Of a DNA stretch of 14,149 nt, positions 1 through 7,867 are shown piece by piece (positions within the stretch are counted from its first letter, which is position 1; each line of letters starts with the position of its first letter). A program made the position numbers and the translations under genes. Below the pieces are notes generated by a model that was not told the DNA's origin, did not search any database, and saw only the letters and a list, made by a program, of their open reading frames with translations. Source of the stretch: an uncultured Verrucomicrobiota bacterium (GTDB lineage Bacteria; Verrucomicrobiota; Verrucomicrobiia; Limisphaerales; UBA9464); assembly GCA_903925515.1 (NCBI GenBank), contig CAIYFP010000380.1, positions 1 to 14,149 of the forward strand. Reading direction: 5' to 3'.

Positions 1-510
1 CACGGTCACGCTCAATCCCCCGAGCATGGACCCCGCCTTGCCTTCCGCCGCGGACACGCGGGACGCCTTTTGCATTTCCCGCCGGATGGCCCGGCTGCCA
101 TCGCCCGGGCGGTTTTGCCGGGCCCGATGCGCAACCCACGCAACCAGCAACGCCGTCCCGCATCCCAGCCGGGTCCATGGCGTGATCGCCCATTCTGCCC
201 CCCCTGCCCCACCGGCCCATTTCGTGAAGAGCCTTGCAAGGGGTTCCGGGCGGAGGAATCCCGCCTGTTCACCCCACTTTTGAAGGGTGGCCATGAGGAA
301 CAGGCACGCCATGGGCAACACGAACGTCCGCCACGGGGGCCTCGAGCCCAGCGCCATCACGCCCGCCGCACCCTCCAGCATCCCGGCCATCCCGTCGAAG
401 AGCCACGCCCCGATGAGCCCCAACCCATCCCCGCGGCTCGCCACCGCAACCCACGCCCCGATCCTCAACACCGCGCCCGCCACCAACATCCATCCCGCCG
501 CCCTTGCCAT
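1..510 (-). CDS. Partial membrane protein, unknown function (3' end beyond window)
   Basis: Reading the minus strand from an ATG at 510, the frame stays open for 170 codons to the first base of the window, so this is a gene cut by the window edge. The product begins MARAAGWMLVAGAVLRIG and is rich in Trp, Ala, Gly, Leu and Val. I see likely membrane segments at about residues 8-25, 32-54 and 62-76, and a shorter one at about 118-127. These are followed by a basic, soluble stretch (HRARQNRPG and on) that continues past the edge. A GGGAG six bases before the ATG is a reasonable ribosome binding site. The overlapping frames on either strand give low-complexity Pro/Arg/Gly peptides and are less convincing. 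It is transcribed away from the gene at 827. I do not recognise the family and assign no function. Confidence 0.62.
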   Translation of the reverse strand, partial: MARAAGWMLVAGAVLRIGAWVAVASRGDGLGLIGAWLFDGMAGMLEGAAGVMALGSRPPWRTFVLPMACLFLMATLQKWGEQAGFLRPEPLARLFTKWAGGAGGAEWAITPWTRLGCGTALLVAWVAHRARQNRPGDGSRAIRREMQKASRVSAAEGKAGSMLGGLSVTV

Positions 511-826
511 CCGCCACTCCCACCCGTCACCTCCACCCCCCCCGACACGCCGGCCACGCCGGTTCCGATTTCGCCACCTGCCGCCCGTCCGGAAGCCAAG
601 GCCGTCGTCGGGATGAAATGTTTCCTGTGCTGCCGGATGCGCGGGAAGGCCGTTTCCATGGGTCGGGAATTGCATGTTGGACGTGGGCGGGGTTTTGCGA
701 ACGGCCTGCACGCTCGACCCCGCGAAATGACCGTCAAGGGTGGCCGCCGAAAAAGTCCGTCCCGTGAACTGGCGGCGCAAGGTGGCCTGTTTTTTCCGTT
801 CCCCAACGTCGCCGCGTCGCCCCTCA
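511..826. other. Divergent intergenic region
   Basis: These 316 bases separate the leftward membrane-protein gene from the rightward di-iron/ATP-grasp gene, so promoters for both should lie here. I could not identify a convincing -35/-10 pair, operator or hairpin. A TTGCAT near 670 has no matching -10 box. Open frames crossing the region translate to low-complexity Pro/Arg/Gly peptides and look non-coding. The sequence is slightly less GC-biased between about 610 and 700 than in the neighbouring genes. Confidence 0.5.
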
Positions 827-2995
827 ATGGGCGGCGTGGAACTGCGCGAGTTCGCGGAACGGATTGTTTTCGGGACGTCGCTCGGGGAGAAGCTGGCCGC
901 GCCGGGCCCCCTCACCGACGACCGCCCCGGCCCTGCCGTCGCCTCGCCCGACACACCCGGGCGCCCGGCCGGGCTGCGCTTCAAGCCGCAACGGGGGGGA
1001 GGCGGCGACGCCGGCTTCCCGGGGACACGTGGGCTCGACACGGACGAGGGGCGCGGGCGGGTGCTCCACTACTTCGCCAACCATGAGTTGCTGGCCGTGG
1101 AATTGATGGCGATGGCGCTGCTGCGATTTCCGGCCGCCCCGGCCGCGTTTCGCCACGGGGTGCTGCGGACGCTTCGCGACGAGCAACGGCACGCCAACGA
1201 ATACATCCGTCGCATGGCCGAGTGCGGCGTCGAGTTCGGCCAACTCCCCGTCAGCGGCCACCTCTGGCGTCTTCTCGCGCCCATGCCGTCTCCGCTGGAC
1301 TACGTCGCCGGGCTTCCGCTGACGTTCGAGCAGGCCAACCTGGACCATTCCCTCGCCTTCGGGCGCGCGTTCGCGGACGCCGGCGACGCCGCCACGGCCG
1401 GGCTTCTCGAATCGATCCATCACGACGAGATCGCCCACGTCGCGCACGGGCTGAAATGGTTCCGCCGATGGAAGGACCCGGAGCACGACGACTGGGAAGC
1501 CTTCCGGACGACGCTGCGCTTTCCATTGTCCCCGAGCCGGGCGAAGGGGGGCGACGTGGACGTGCCATCGCGCCGCGCGGCAGGCCTTGGAGAGGACTTC
1601 ATCCGGGAGCTCCGCGTGCACGGCCAGTCACGCGGACGCGCGCCGGCGGTTCACTGGTTCAACCCCTTCGCCGAGCACGCGGTGGCCGGCCTTCCTGCGT
1701 CTGCCTTGTCCGCGCCTCGTCGCGCGCTGGCACTGGACCTCGAAACCCTGCCCGTGGGCATGGCGCGCAAGGACGACGTCGTCCTTGTCCGGTCCGAGCC
1801 CTCCGTGGCGTTCCGCGAGTCGCTCCTCGCGGCCGGCATTCCCGTGCCGGAGTTCGAGATCGTCGAGGACGGCGCGTTGCGGGCGGACTCGAACCTCCAT
1901 GCGCGCGCCATCGGCGAGCTGCGGCCATGGGCATGGGCGCCCGACTCGATCCGTTGCCTCGGGTCGCTGGCAAGGCGGCTGCCCGCCTCCGCGGTGCAGC
2001 CACCCCGCGCCCTCCAGCCCGCGCAAGCCGCCACCTTCGGCAAGCCATGGTCGGCCAACTTCCTTCGCCAGTGGCTGGCTTCCCACCCTCGCGTCCCGTG
2101 GCTCTGCCCCGGGGACGTCGTGGGAACCGTCGTGCATTCCATCGCCGAAGCACGTGCGGCCATCGAGGCCCTCCGCAGGGGCGGGCATCACCGGGTGGTG
2201 GCGAAGGCGGGCCTTGACCTTGCGGGCGCGGGCCAGCTTCGTCTTTGGGAGCCCGAGGTGCTGCCATCGCAATGGGCATGGATCGAGTCCCGCGCATCAG
2301 ACCCCGCCGGGCTTGTCGTCGAGCCTTGGCTCGAGCGCATCGCGGACTTCTCGATCCAGTGCGAGGTGCTGCCCGGCGGCACGCGCCTCGTGGGGTTCGC
2401 CGGCCTCGAGACGGACCTTCGCGGCCAGTTCGTCGCGAATGTCGCCGAGCCTGGCCATGCGCGCAGGCCGCCCCTCGCGGTCATCCGCGCCATGGCGCGC
2501 CCCGGCGGGATGGTCCTCGCGCGCGACATCCCATCGCACATGGTGGGGCTGGCGATGGCGGCGGGCGAAGCCCTCAAGTCGGCCGGACATCATGGCCCGG
2601 CGGGCATCGACGCGTTCGTGTATCGCGACCCCGGCGGAGGCACCCGCCTCAAGCCCGTCGTGGAAATCAATCCCCGCCACACCTTCGGGCGGGTCACCCT
2701 CGAGCTCATGCGGCACGCGGCCCAGTCCACCCGGGGCATCCTGCGCATCCACGGAATGCGCGAGCTGCGCGCCTGCGGCGCCGAAAGCATGGCCGGGCTC
2801 GCCGCTCGGCTGCGCGCGGAATCCCCGGTCGTCCTGACGAGCCCACCCGCGCCCCGGATCGCGTCTGGCACGATCTGCCTCAACGACCCGGCCCGCGCCC
2901 GGGCGTTCCTTGCCACGTTCACCGTCCAGCCCATGGGCACCGCCATGCCCAGCCTTCTTGCGGCATCCAACCCGGCCCGGGCCGTCGCCTCATGA
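827..2995 (+). CDS. DUF455 ferritin-like di-iron domain fused to an ATP-grasp domain
   Basis: The 722-aa product has two enzyme domains. Residues about 5-235 match the DUF455 ferritin-like family, relatives of the tRNA hydroxylase MiaE. Candidate iron ligands sit on four helices: Glu87 or Glu92 (NHELLAVEL), Glu119/His122 (EQRH), Glu168 (PLTFEQANLD) and Glu201/His204 (DEIAH). Residues about 300-640 look like an ATP-grasp ligase: Lys460 in RVVAK, Glu499 in VVEPW, and Glu613/Asn615 in VVEINPRHTFG as the metal/ATP loop. The last 80 residues are unassigned. An ATP-grasp normally activates a carboxylate for ligation to an amine or thiol, and a di-iron domain normally oxidises a substrate, so oxidation coupled to ligation is a reasonable guess. 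Substrate unknown. I chose ATG 827 because DUF455 homology begins at once (VELREFAERIVFG); GTG 836 is an alternative. The open frame reaches back to 740 but that extension looks non-coding. No clear Shine-Dalgarno. The stop overlaps the next start (ATGA, 2992-2995), implying co-translation. Confidence 0.85.
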   Translation: MGGVELREFAERIVFGTSLGEKLAAPGPLTDDRPGPAVASPDTPGRPAGLRFKPQRGGGGDAGFPGTRGLDTDEGRGRVLHYFANHELLAVELMAMALLRFPAAPAAFRHGVLRTLRDEQRHANEYIRRMAECGVEFGQLPVSGHLWRLLAPMPSPLDYVAGLPLTFEQANLDHSLAFGRAFADAGDAATAGLLESIHHDEIAHVAHGLKWFRRWKDPEHDDWEAFRTTLRFPLSPSRAKGGDVDVPSRRAAGLGEDFIRELRVHGQSRGRAPAVHWFNPFAEHAVAGLPASALSAPRRALALDLETLPVGMARKDDVVLVRSEPSVAFRESLLAAGIPVPEFEIVEDGALRADSNLHARAIGELRPWAWAPDSIRCLGSLARRLPASAVQPPRALQPAQAATFGKPWSANFLRQWLASHPRVPWLCPGDVVGTVVHSIAEARAAIEALRRGGHHRVVAKAGLDLAGAGQLRLWEPEVLPSQWAWIESRASDPAGLVVEPWLERIADFSIQCEVLPGGTRLVGFAGLETDLRGQFVANVAEPGHARRPPLAVIRAMARPGGMVLARDIPSHMVGLAMAAGEALKSAGHHGPAGIDAFVYRDPGGGTRLKPVVEINPRHTFGRVTLELMRHAAQSTRGILRIHGMRELRACGAESMAGLAARLRAESPVVLTSPPAPRIASGTICLNDPARARAFLATFTVQPMGTAMPSLLAASNPARAVAS

Positions 2996-5532
2996 CGACG
3001 CGCGCGAGCAAGCAGCCCATGCACGAGGCGCGACCCATGGCCGGGCCGCCCTTCCGTCTCGCCGGTCATGACGCTCGCCCTGCGTTGCCAAGGCACCACG
3101 GCGCGGTGATCGCATTCATCCTCGTGCGCGTGCTCCTGCTCGGGCTCGTGACCTCGCCCATGGCCACGGCCGCGCCGCCGCAGGTCGTGATCTCCGAGGT
3201 CCTGTCCTCCAACATCCGCGGCATCCAGGACGAGGACGGGGACACGTCGGACTGGATCGAGCTCTGGAACCATGGCGCCTCGGCGGCCGACCTCGGCGGC
3301 ATGGGCCTCGCCGACAAGCGCGGCAACGCACGACCATGGCGCCTGCCCCAGACCAACCTTCCGCCCTCCGGCCGCCTCGTCGTGTGGGCGTCCGGCAAGG
3401 ACCGCGCCGTTCCCGGGCGCCCCCTGCACGCGCCGTTCAAGCTGTCGGGCGAGGACCCCCGGCTCGCGCTGCTCGCGGCCGACGGCACCGTGCTGTCCGA
3501 GCTTGCTTCCGCCGTTTGGACACGGCAGCCCGACGTCTCGTCCGGGCTGCTGCCCGGCACCACCGGGCGTTGGGCCTACATGACAAACCCCACGCCCGGC
3601 GCGCCCAACTCGGGCGACAAGGCCCAGCCGCACGACGCCTTGGCCGAGCCCCGGCACGAGCCCGCCGCGCTCGTCCCGGACGGTGCGTTGACCGTGTCCG
3701 TGCTCGCTCGACCCGAGGGCCCGGATGCCCGCCCGCCCCTCGTCGCATGGCGTCGAAACTTCGGCGTCGAGACGGCCGCCTTGCTGCACGACGACGGGCG
3801 CGACGGGGACGAGCGGGCCGGGGACGGCCGATGGTCGGCACGCATCCCCATCCCCGGGGCGCGCAACGGCGACATGGTGCGGTGGCGGTTCGAGTTGCCA
3901 ACGCGGGCGGGCGAGCCCTTCCGCTGGCCCTTGCGCGGCGCGACCCCAAGGACGCCGCCTTGCCATGGCACCGTGGTCCAACCGGCCGCCAGCGACTCGG
4001 CGTTGCACGTCGTCCACCTCTTCGTGGAGCCCGCGCAGCTCGGCCCCATGGACTCGGACGCGGGGGCGACGGGCTGCCTGTTCCATGCCGGGGAGTTCCA
4101 TGACGACGTCCGGATCAAGGTCCGGGGCAACACGACGGCGGGCTTCCCGAAGAAGTCCCACCGCGTCGAGTTCCCGTCGGGCAAGGGCTTTCGTCCGCCG
4201 CACGGAGGCCCGCGCGTTCGGGCGACCTCGTTCATGGCGGAATGGGGCGACCCCACGTACCTCCGGCAACACCTCGCGTTCTGGCTGATGGCGCGCGCGG
4301 GGGTGGCGGCGCCGTTCCATGAGCCGGTGCGTCTCCACTTGAACGGCGAGTTTTACCAGCTCGCCATGCATTCGCTTCCGCTCGGCGAGGACCTCCTCAG
4401 GCGAGCGGGTCTCGATCCCGGAGGAGCCTTGTACAAGGCCGTGGGCTACGTCGTCCCGGGCGGCGACGGGTCCGGCGGGTTCGAGAAGAAGACGCGGCGC
4501 AAGGAGGGCCACGACGACTACGTGGCGATGGCCCGTGCCATCGGCGACGACCCTGATCCCGCCCGCCGCGCGAACGCGTTGATGGACCTCTTCGACGTCC
4601 CTGCCGCGGTCAATTACCTCGCCGTCGCGCGGCTGTGCCAGGAGGACGACGACATCTGGGCGAACATGTCGCTCTACCATGACAACGACGGCTCCGGCCG
4701 CTGGCGTCCCGTCGCCTTCGACATGAACGTCTCGTGGGGCTTCAGCTACGGCACGGGCGAGATCCTCGCCGACCGCGACGACTTCCGCAGCCACCCGTTC
4801 TGGGGCGCGGCCGGGATTGGCTCCAACCAAGGCCACAACCGCCTCTATGACGTGGTCGTCCGCAACCCGTTCACCCGCTCCATGCTCGTGCGCCGCATGC
4901 GGACCTTGCTCGACGACGCATGGCGACCGCCCGGCGCACCCGGGGACCGCGCCGGCCTGATCGAGGGCCATGTCCGCGCCATGTCCGCGCGCATGCAACC
5001 CGAGGCCACCCTCGATCGCGCCCGCTGGGGCGAGCCATGGACGGGGCATCCCGGGATCGAGCCCGCCCGGTCCCTTGCGGCGGGCGTGGACGACCTGCTC
5101 CGGCGATTCGTCGAGCCGCGCCGACGCCACTTCCTCCTGACGCACTCCGAGACAAACGCCGCGCGCCCGATGGGCATCGGGACCGACCGCAGCGCGGGCA
5201 TCCCCGCCTCGCAACCGCCGCCCGCCGTCCTCCGGATTGACGCACGCGTGGTTGAGCCCGGCGAGGGCGGCCATGGGGTGGGCTGGCTGGTCGTCAGCAA
5301 CACCCATCCCTTCGCCGTGGACCTGTCCGGCTGGCGACTTGGCGGAGCCAAGCCCTTCACCCTGCCCCCCGGCGCCGTCATCCCGGCCAACGCCTCGGGC
5401 ATCGTCGTGGAGTCATGGCCCGGGGGCTCGCGTCGCATGGAATCGCCACGCCCGAAGGAAGGCCGCCTCGTGCTGGGACGCTGGAAACAACTGCCGCCCC
5501 AAGCCGGCCCCGTCCCGTTGAACCCTCCGTAA
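2992..5532 (+). CDS. Secreted lamin-tail domain / CotH kinase family protein
   Basis: The 846-aa protein appears exported: after a long basic N-terminus there is a hydrophobic segment at about residues 38-55 and a likely signal-peptidase site after MATA (residue 60). Residues about 64-205 form a lamin-tail (LTD) domain, beginning VVISEVLSSN, with DWIELWN and ending YMTNPTPGAPN. Residues about 340-715 form a CotH kinase-like domain: RIKVRGNTT (374-382), KKSHRVEF, GEFYQLAMHS, and FDMNVSWG (576-583), whose Asp577 is the likely metal-binding residue. A degenerate second LTD-like segment (SNTHPFAVDLSGWRLGG) closes the protein at about 745-815. CotH of Bacillus phosphorylates spore-coat proteins; related domains are common in secreted proteins of Verrucomicrobiota and Planctomycetota, where targets are unknown. 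I chose ATG 2992 because it overlaps the upstream stop. ATG 3019, ATG 3037 or GTG 3106, closer to the hydrophobic segment, are possible and would give a more usual signal-peptide length. The 3' end faces the next gene with only 29 bases between and no visible terminator. Confidence 0.88.
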   Translation: MTTRASKQPMHEARPMAGPPFRLAGHDARPALPRHHGAVIAFILVRVLLLGLVTSPMATAAPPQVVISEVLSSNIRGIQDEDGDTSDWIELWNHGASAADLGGMGLADKRGNARPWRLPQTNLPPSGRLVVWASGKDRAVPGRPLHAPFKLSGEDPRLALLAADGTVLSELASAVWTRQPDVSSGLLPGTTGRWAYMTNPTPGAPNSGDKAQPHDALAEPRHEPAALVPDGALTVSVLARPEGPDARPPLVAWRRNFGVETAALLHDDGRDGDERAGDGRWSARIPIPGARNGDMVRWRFELPTRAGEPFRWPLRGATPRTPPCHGTVVQPAASDSALHVVHLFVEPAQLGPMDSDAGATGCLFHAGEFHDDVRIKVRGNTTAGFPKKSHRVEFPSGKGFRPPHGGPRVRATSFMAEWGDPTYLRQHLAFWLMARAGVAAPFHEPVRLHLNGEFYQLAMHSLPLGEDLLRRAGLDPGGALYKAVGYVVPGGDGSGGFEKKTRRKEGHDDYVAMARAIGDDPDPARRANALMDLFDVPAAVNYLAVARLCQEDDDIWANMSLYHDNDGSGRWRPVAFDMNVSWGFSYGTGEILADRDDFRSHPFWGAAGIGSNQGHNRLYDVVVRNPFTRSMLVRRMRTLLDDAWRPPGAPGDRAGLIEGHVRAMSARMQPEATLDRARWGEPWTGHPGIEPARSLAAGVDDLLRRFVEPRRRHFLLTHSETNAARPMGIGTDRSAGIPASQPPPAVLRIDARVVEPGEGGHGVGWLVVSNTHPFAVDLSGWRLGGAKPFTLPPGAVIPANASGIVVESWPGGSRRMESPRPKEGRLVLGRWKQLPPQAGPVPLNPP

Positions 5533-5561
5533 CCCGTTCGCCCCCCGCGCCCCGCCCGCCC

Positions 5562-6998
5562 TCAACGCCCCGCTCCGCCTGTCGCCAGCGCCCGCAGTCG
5601 TTCGGCATCCGGGTGTTGCTTGTAAAAGTCGTCCAGCGGGAAGCATCCGCTGACCAGCCCGTTGCGCGGCCCCGTCGTGCACTCGCTGAACGTCCGGCAT
5701 ACCCTCCGCCGCTGCATGGGCCGCCCCGAGACAAGGTCACGCGAAAGGTCCGGGTAACTCAGCACGGAGCGCCCAAGGCCCACCATGTCCACCCGGCCCG
5801 CCGCCACCTGGGCTTCCGCCACGTGGGGCAGCCATTCCTGCAGGTAGCTGTACGCCGACCCCACGAGGATCATGCCCGGGAACGCCGCCTTCGCGTGCGC
5901 CACCGCCTCGACCTGCCGCGCCACCCCCGCCAGCGGGTCCTCGGGCGGCAAGTACCCGTCGCTCGGTGGCACCATGGCGGGGCGCTGGATGTGCGGGTTG
6001 TAGTAGGGGCTCCCCGCCGTCATGCATGCCAGCCTGACCCCCATGGCCTGCAACAGCCCCAGCAACGCCAACGGCTCCTCCCATGCGATCCGCGACGGCT
6101 CCGCCGGGTCGCATCCGAAGCCGTGCTCGTACCGGCCCTCCCATGGCTCCGGCTCGCCCACGTTCCCCGCGCCCTTCCGGTGGGGAAGCTGGTCGAACAG
6201 GCTCAGCCGCACGCCTACCGCCAGCCCTGGCGCATCCCGCCGGATCCCCTCGACGATGCGCCGCAGGAACCGCGTCCGGTTCTCAAGGCTTCCCCCGTAC
6301 GGCCCCGGGCGAGACCGCGCCCCCAGCAACTCGTGACCGAGATACCCATGGCAATGCTTCACGTCCACGAAGTCGAACCCCGCCTTCCATGCCCGCGTCG
6401 CCGCGCGCACGAAGTCCTCCACCAACCCATCCAGCTCCATGTCCGTGAAGACCATCCGGTCGTCCGTCACGCCCACGCGGCCGTCGAGGATCGGATGCCG
6501 GAACGCCACGCGCGGCTCCGGCCGACGCGGGTCGTTCGGACGCGACCACCGGCCGCTGTGCGTGAGTTGCAACCCCACCCACAAGTCCTCCGTGGAACCG
6601 TGCCCCGCATGAGCCTCCACCAACGAACGCCGCAGCGCCTCCAGCCCGGCCACATGCTCCTCACCCAGCATGAGCTGCCTTGGGTTCGCCCGCCCATCCC
6701 TCCGCACCGCCACCGCCTCGCCGCCCCACACCAGCTTCGCGCCGCTCTCCCCAAACCGACGCCACCGGCGCCGCACAAGGTCCGTCGGATGCCCGTCGTC
6801 GGTCCCGTCCCAGCCCTCCATGGGCAGGATCGCCAGCCTGTTGCCGATCGGCCTGGGCAACCCGGCCGAAGCCGGCACCGCGCCCGCAAGCGCCCTCCAT
6901 GGGCCATCGTCCGCGACTGGCACGGGACAACCCAGCTCCGCAAAACGATCCCGCAACGCCGCGGCCGACTTGATCGAAACCACCTTTGGAAAGTTCAT
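5562..6998 (-). CDS. Old Yellow Enzyme-family NADH:flavin oxidoreductase
   Basis: The 478-aa product (numbered from ATG 6998) is an FMN-dependent TIM-barrel oxidoreductase of the Old Yellow Enzyme family. Signatures in order: AILPMEGWDG (57-66), GLQLTHSGRWSRPN (142-155), KHCHGYLGHELL (214-225), PYGGSLENRTRF (233-244), VGVRLS (261-266) and GLGRSVLSYPDL (407-418). Such enzymes transfer hydride from NAD(P)H through FMN to an activated double bond or similar acceptor. There is no signal peptide, so it is cytoplasmic. Two oddities: the usual substrate-binding pair HxxH is KxxH here (Lys214, His217), and the C-terminus carries Cys434, Cys440 and Cys452 (C-x5-C-x11-C), recalling but not matching the four-cysteine iron-sulfur motif of 2,4-dienoyl-CoA reductases. 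The FAD/NAD domains of those longer enzymes are absent. A GTG one codon upstream (7001) could also start translation. The gene is convergent with the CotH gene. Substrate unknown. Confidence 0.9.
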   Translation of the reverse strand: MNFPKVVSIKSAAALRDRFAELGCPVPVADDGPWRALAGAVPASAGLPRPIGNRLAILPMEGWDGTDDGHPTDLVRRRWRRFGESGAKLVWGGEAVAVRRDGRANPRQLMLGEEHVAGLEALRRSLVEAHAGHGSTEDLWVGLQLTHSGRWSRPNDPRRPEPRVAFRHPILDGRVGVTDDRMVFTDMELDGLVEDFVRAATRAWKAGFDFVDVKHCHGYLGHELLGARSRPGPYGGSLENRTRFLRRIVEGIRRDAPGLAVGVRLSLFDQLPHRKGAGNVGEPEPWEGRYEHGFGCDPAEPSRIAWEEPLALLGLLQAMGVRLACMTAGSPYYNPHIQRPAMVPPSDGYLPPEDPLAGVARQVEAVAHAKAAFPGMILVGSAYSYLQEWLPHVAEAQVAAGRVDMVGLGRSVLSYPDLSRDLVSGRPMQRRRVCRTFSECTTGPRNGLVSGCFPLDDFYKQHPDAERLRALATGGAGR

Positions 6999-7164
6999 CA
7001 CTCAGAATGGAACGGCGCGCACATCCTCCCACGCCATGCAAGACCCGCCATGAACTTGCCGCCCGGCCCCGCAAGTTCCCAGCCCGGAATCCCGCCTTCC
7101 CCCGTCCGCTCAAGGCCTAAGCCGCCACCATGCCGGTCCTGCCATCCCACCCGCGGTCCACGCC

Positions 7165-7747
7165 TCATGCCTGCCTCGCGCCGCCACCGCCCGTCGTGCC
7201 GTCCCGGATCGTGATGCGCCAATCCGGCAACAACTCGCCCATTTCCCTTCGCGACAGCAGCCGCGTGTGCCCGAGGACGTCCCGCATCATGGCGGAGTTC
7301 GGCCCGCCGATCCCCGCGCGCGGCGACGGGTGCTTGCTCGCAGGATGGCCCGCGCGCCCCGGCATCCCATGCTGCCCGATGGCCAGCGGGTGCGGCTCGA
7401 ACGGGCACTCGAACGCCGGCGCCTGCACCCACGCCTTCCGGCCCGCTCGCCGCACCTCCCGAGCAAACGGCCGCTGCTTCGCAAGGTCGCCCTCGTGCTC
7501 AATCACCCAGCTCGAGAACGCGATCTCGGGGCTGCCGTCCCCGTGCCGCATTCCGCAGCCATCCCCCTTCGCCTCCCGCACGTTGGGCAAGCCCGACTCG
7601 GTCCCGTCCCCAGCCTCCATGAGGTTCACGCAAAGGACGCTCCCCAGCGCGACGGTCCGGCCCTGCCAGTTCCACCCATGCCCCCCACAACATCCACCCA
7701 CGTGCTGCCCGGACCCGGCCTCGCCACTCGTGAAACTCGCGAATCAT
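7165..7747 (-). pseudogene. Class I SAM-dependent methyltransferase, apparently frameshifted
   Basis: The open frame from 7701 down to a TGA at 7165 has clear class I methyltransferase features: a strand ending in a polar residue (SVLCVNLMEA), GLPNVREAKGDGCGMRHGDG, the post-motif SSWVIEHEGDLAKQRPFARE, then VRRAGRKAWVQAPAFECPFEPH and TRLLSRREMGELLPDW. This frame has no real start: a stop lies just upstream at about 7742-7744 and the first usable codon is a GTG at 7701. The missing SAM-binding motif I is in the neighbouring frame as GSTWVDVVGG, directly before a run of six G (7681-7686 on the plus strand, as C). One extra G there would join it to HGWNWQGRTVALG. An ATG at 7747 heads a third frame (MIREFHEWRGR). 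The C-terminus also looks short. I infer a decayed gene, or a sequencing error in the homopolymer. The 160 bases between it and the oxidoreductase gene hold nothing I recognise. The 120 bases upstream should contain the divergent promoters. Confidence 0.6.
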
Positions 7748-7867
7748 GCCGCGCCCCGGGCCGGGCCGACCCCACGCCGCGCCGCGCCGACGCGCCGACC
7801 ACGCCAAAACGTTCCCGTCGTCTTCCGCCGTCCATCATGGAACCCTTCCCGGAAAGTCTCTCGCGCC

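Noticed and set aside
665..705. Sigma-70 type promoter around TTGCAT
   Set aside because: No acceptable -10 hexamer at the correct spacing, and too far upstream of the start to judge.
740..826. N-terminal extension of the DUF455-ATP-grasp gene
   Set aside because: The extra 29 residues show no family similarity and the domain starts directly after ATG 827.
70..1086. Long plus-strand open frame (338 codons)
   Set aside because: Pro/Arg/His-rich low-complexity translation; it overlaps the minus-strand membrane protein gene and the DUF455 domain in another frame.
2590..5307. Minus-strand open frame of 905 codons opposite the CotH gene
   Set aside because: It is a mirror frame caused by high third-position GC; its translation is Arg/Gly/Val/His-rich and repetitive, while the plus strand carries recognisable LTD and CotH domains.
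5533..5561. Bidirectional terminator between convergent genes
   Set aside because: Only 29 C-rich bases without a stem-loop or T-tract.
5415..7214. Plus-strand open frame of 599 codons opposite the flavin oxidoreductase
   Set aside because: Arg/Pro/His-rich shadow; the minus strand carries full Old Yellow Enzyme motifs.
7130..7867. Upstream extension of the secreted-protein frame
   Set aside because: It would place a good signal peptide about 246 residues inside the protein and overlaps the methyltransferase; the extension has no recognisable domain.
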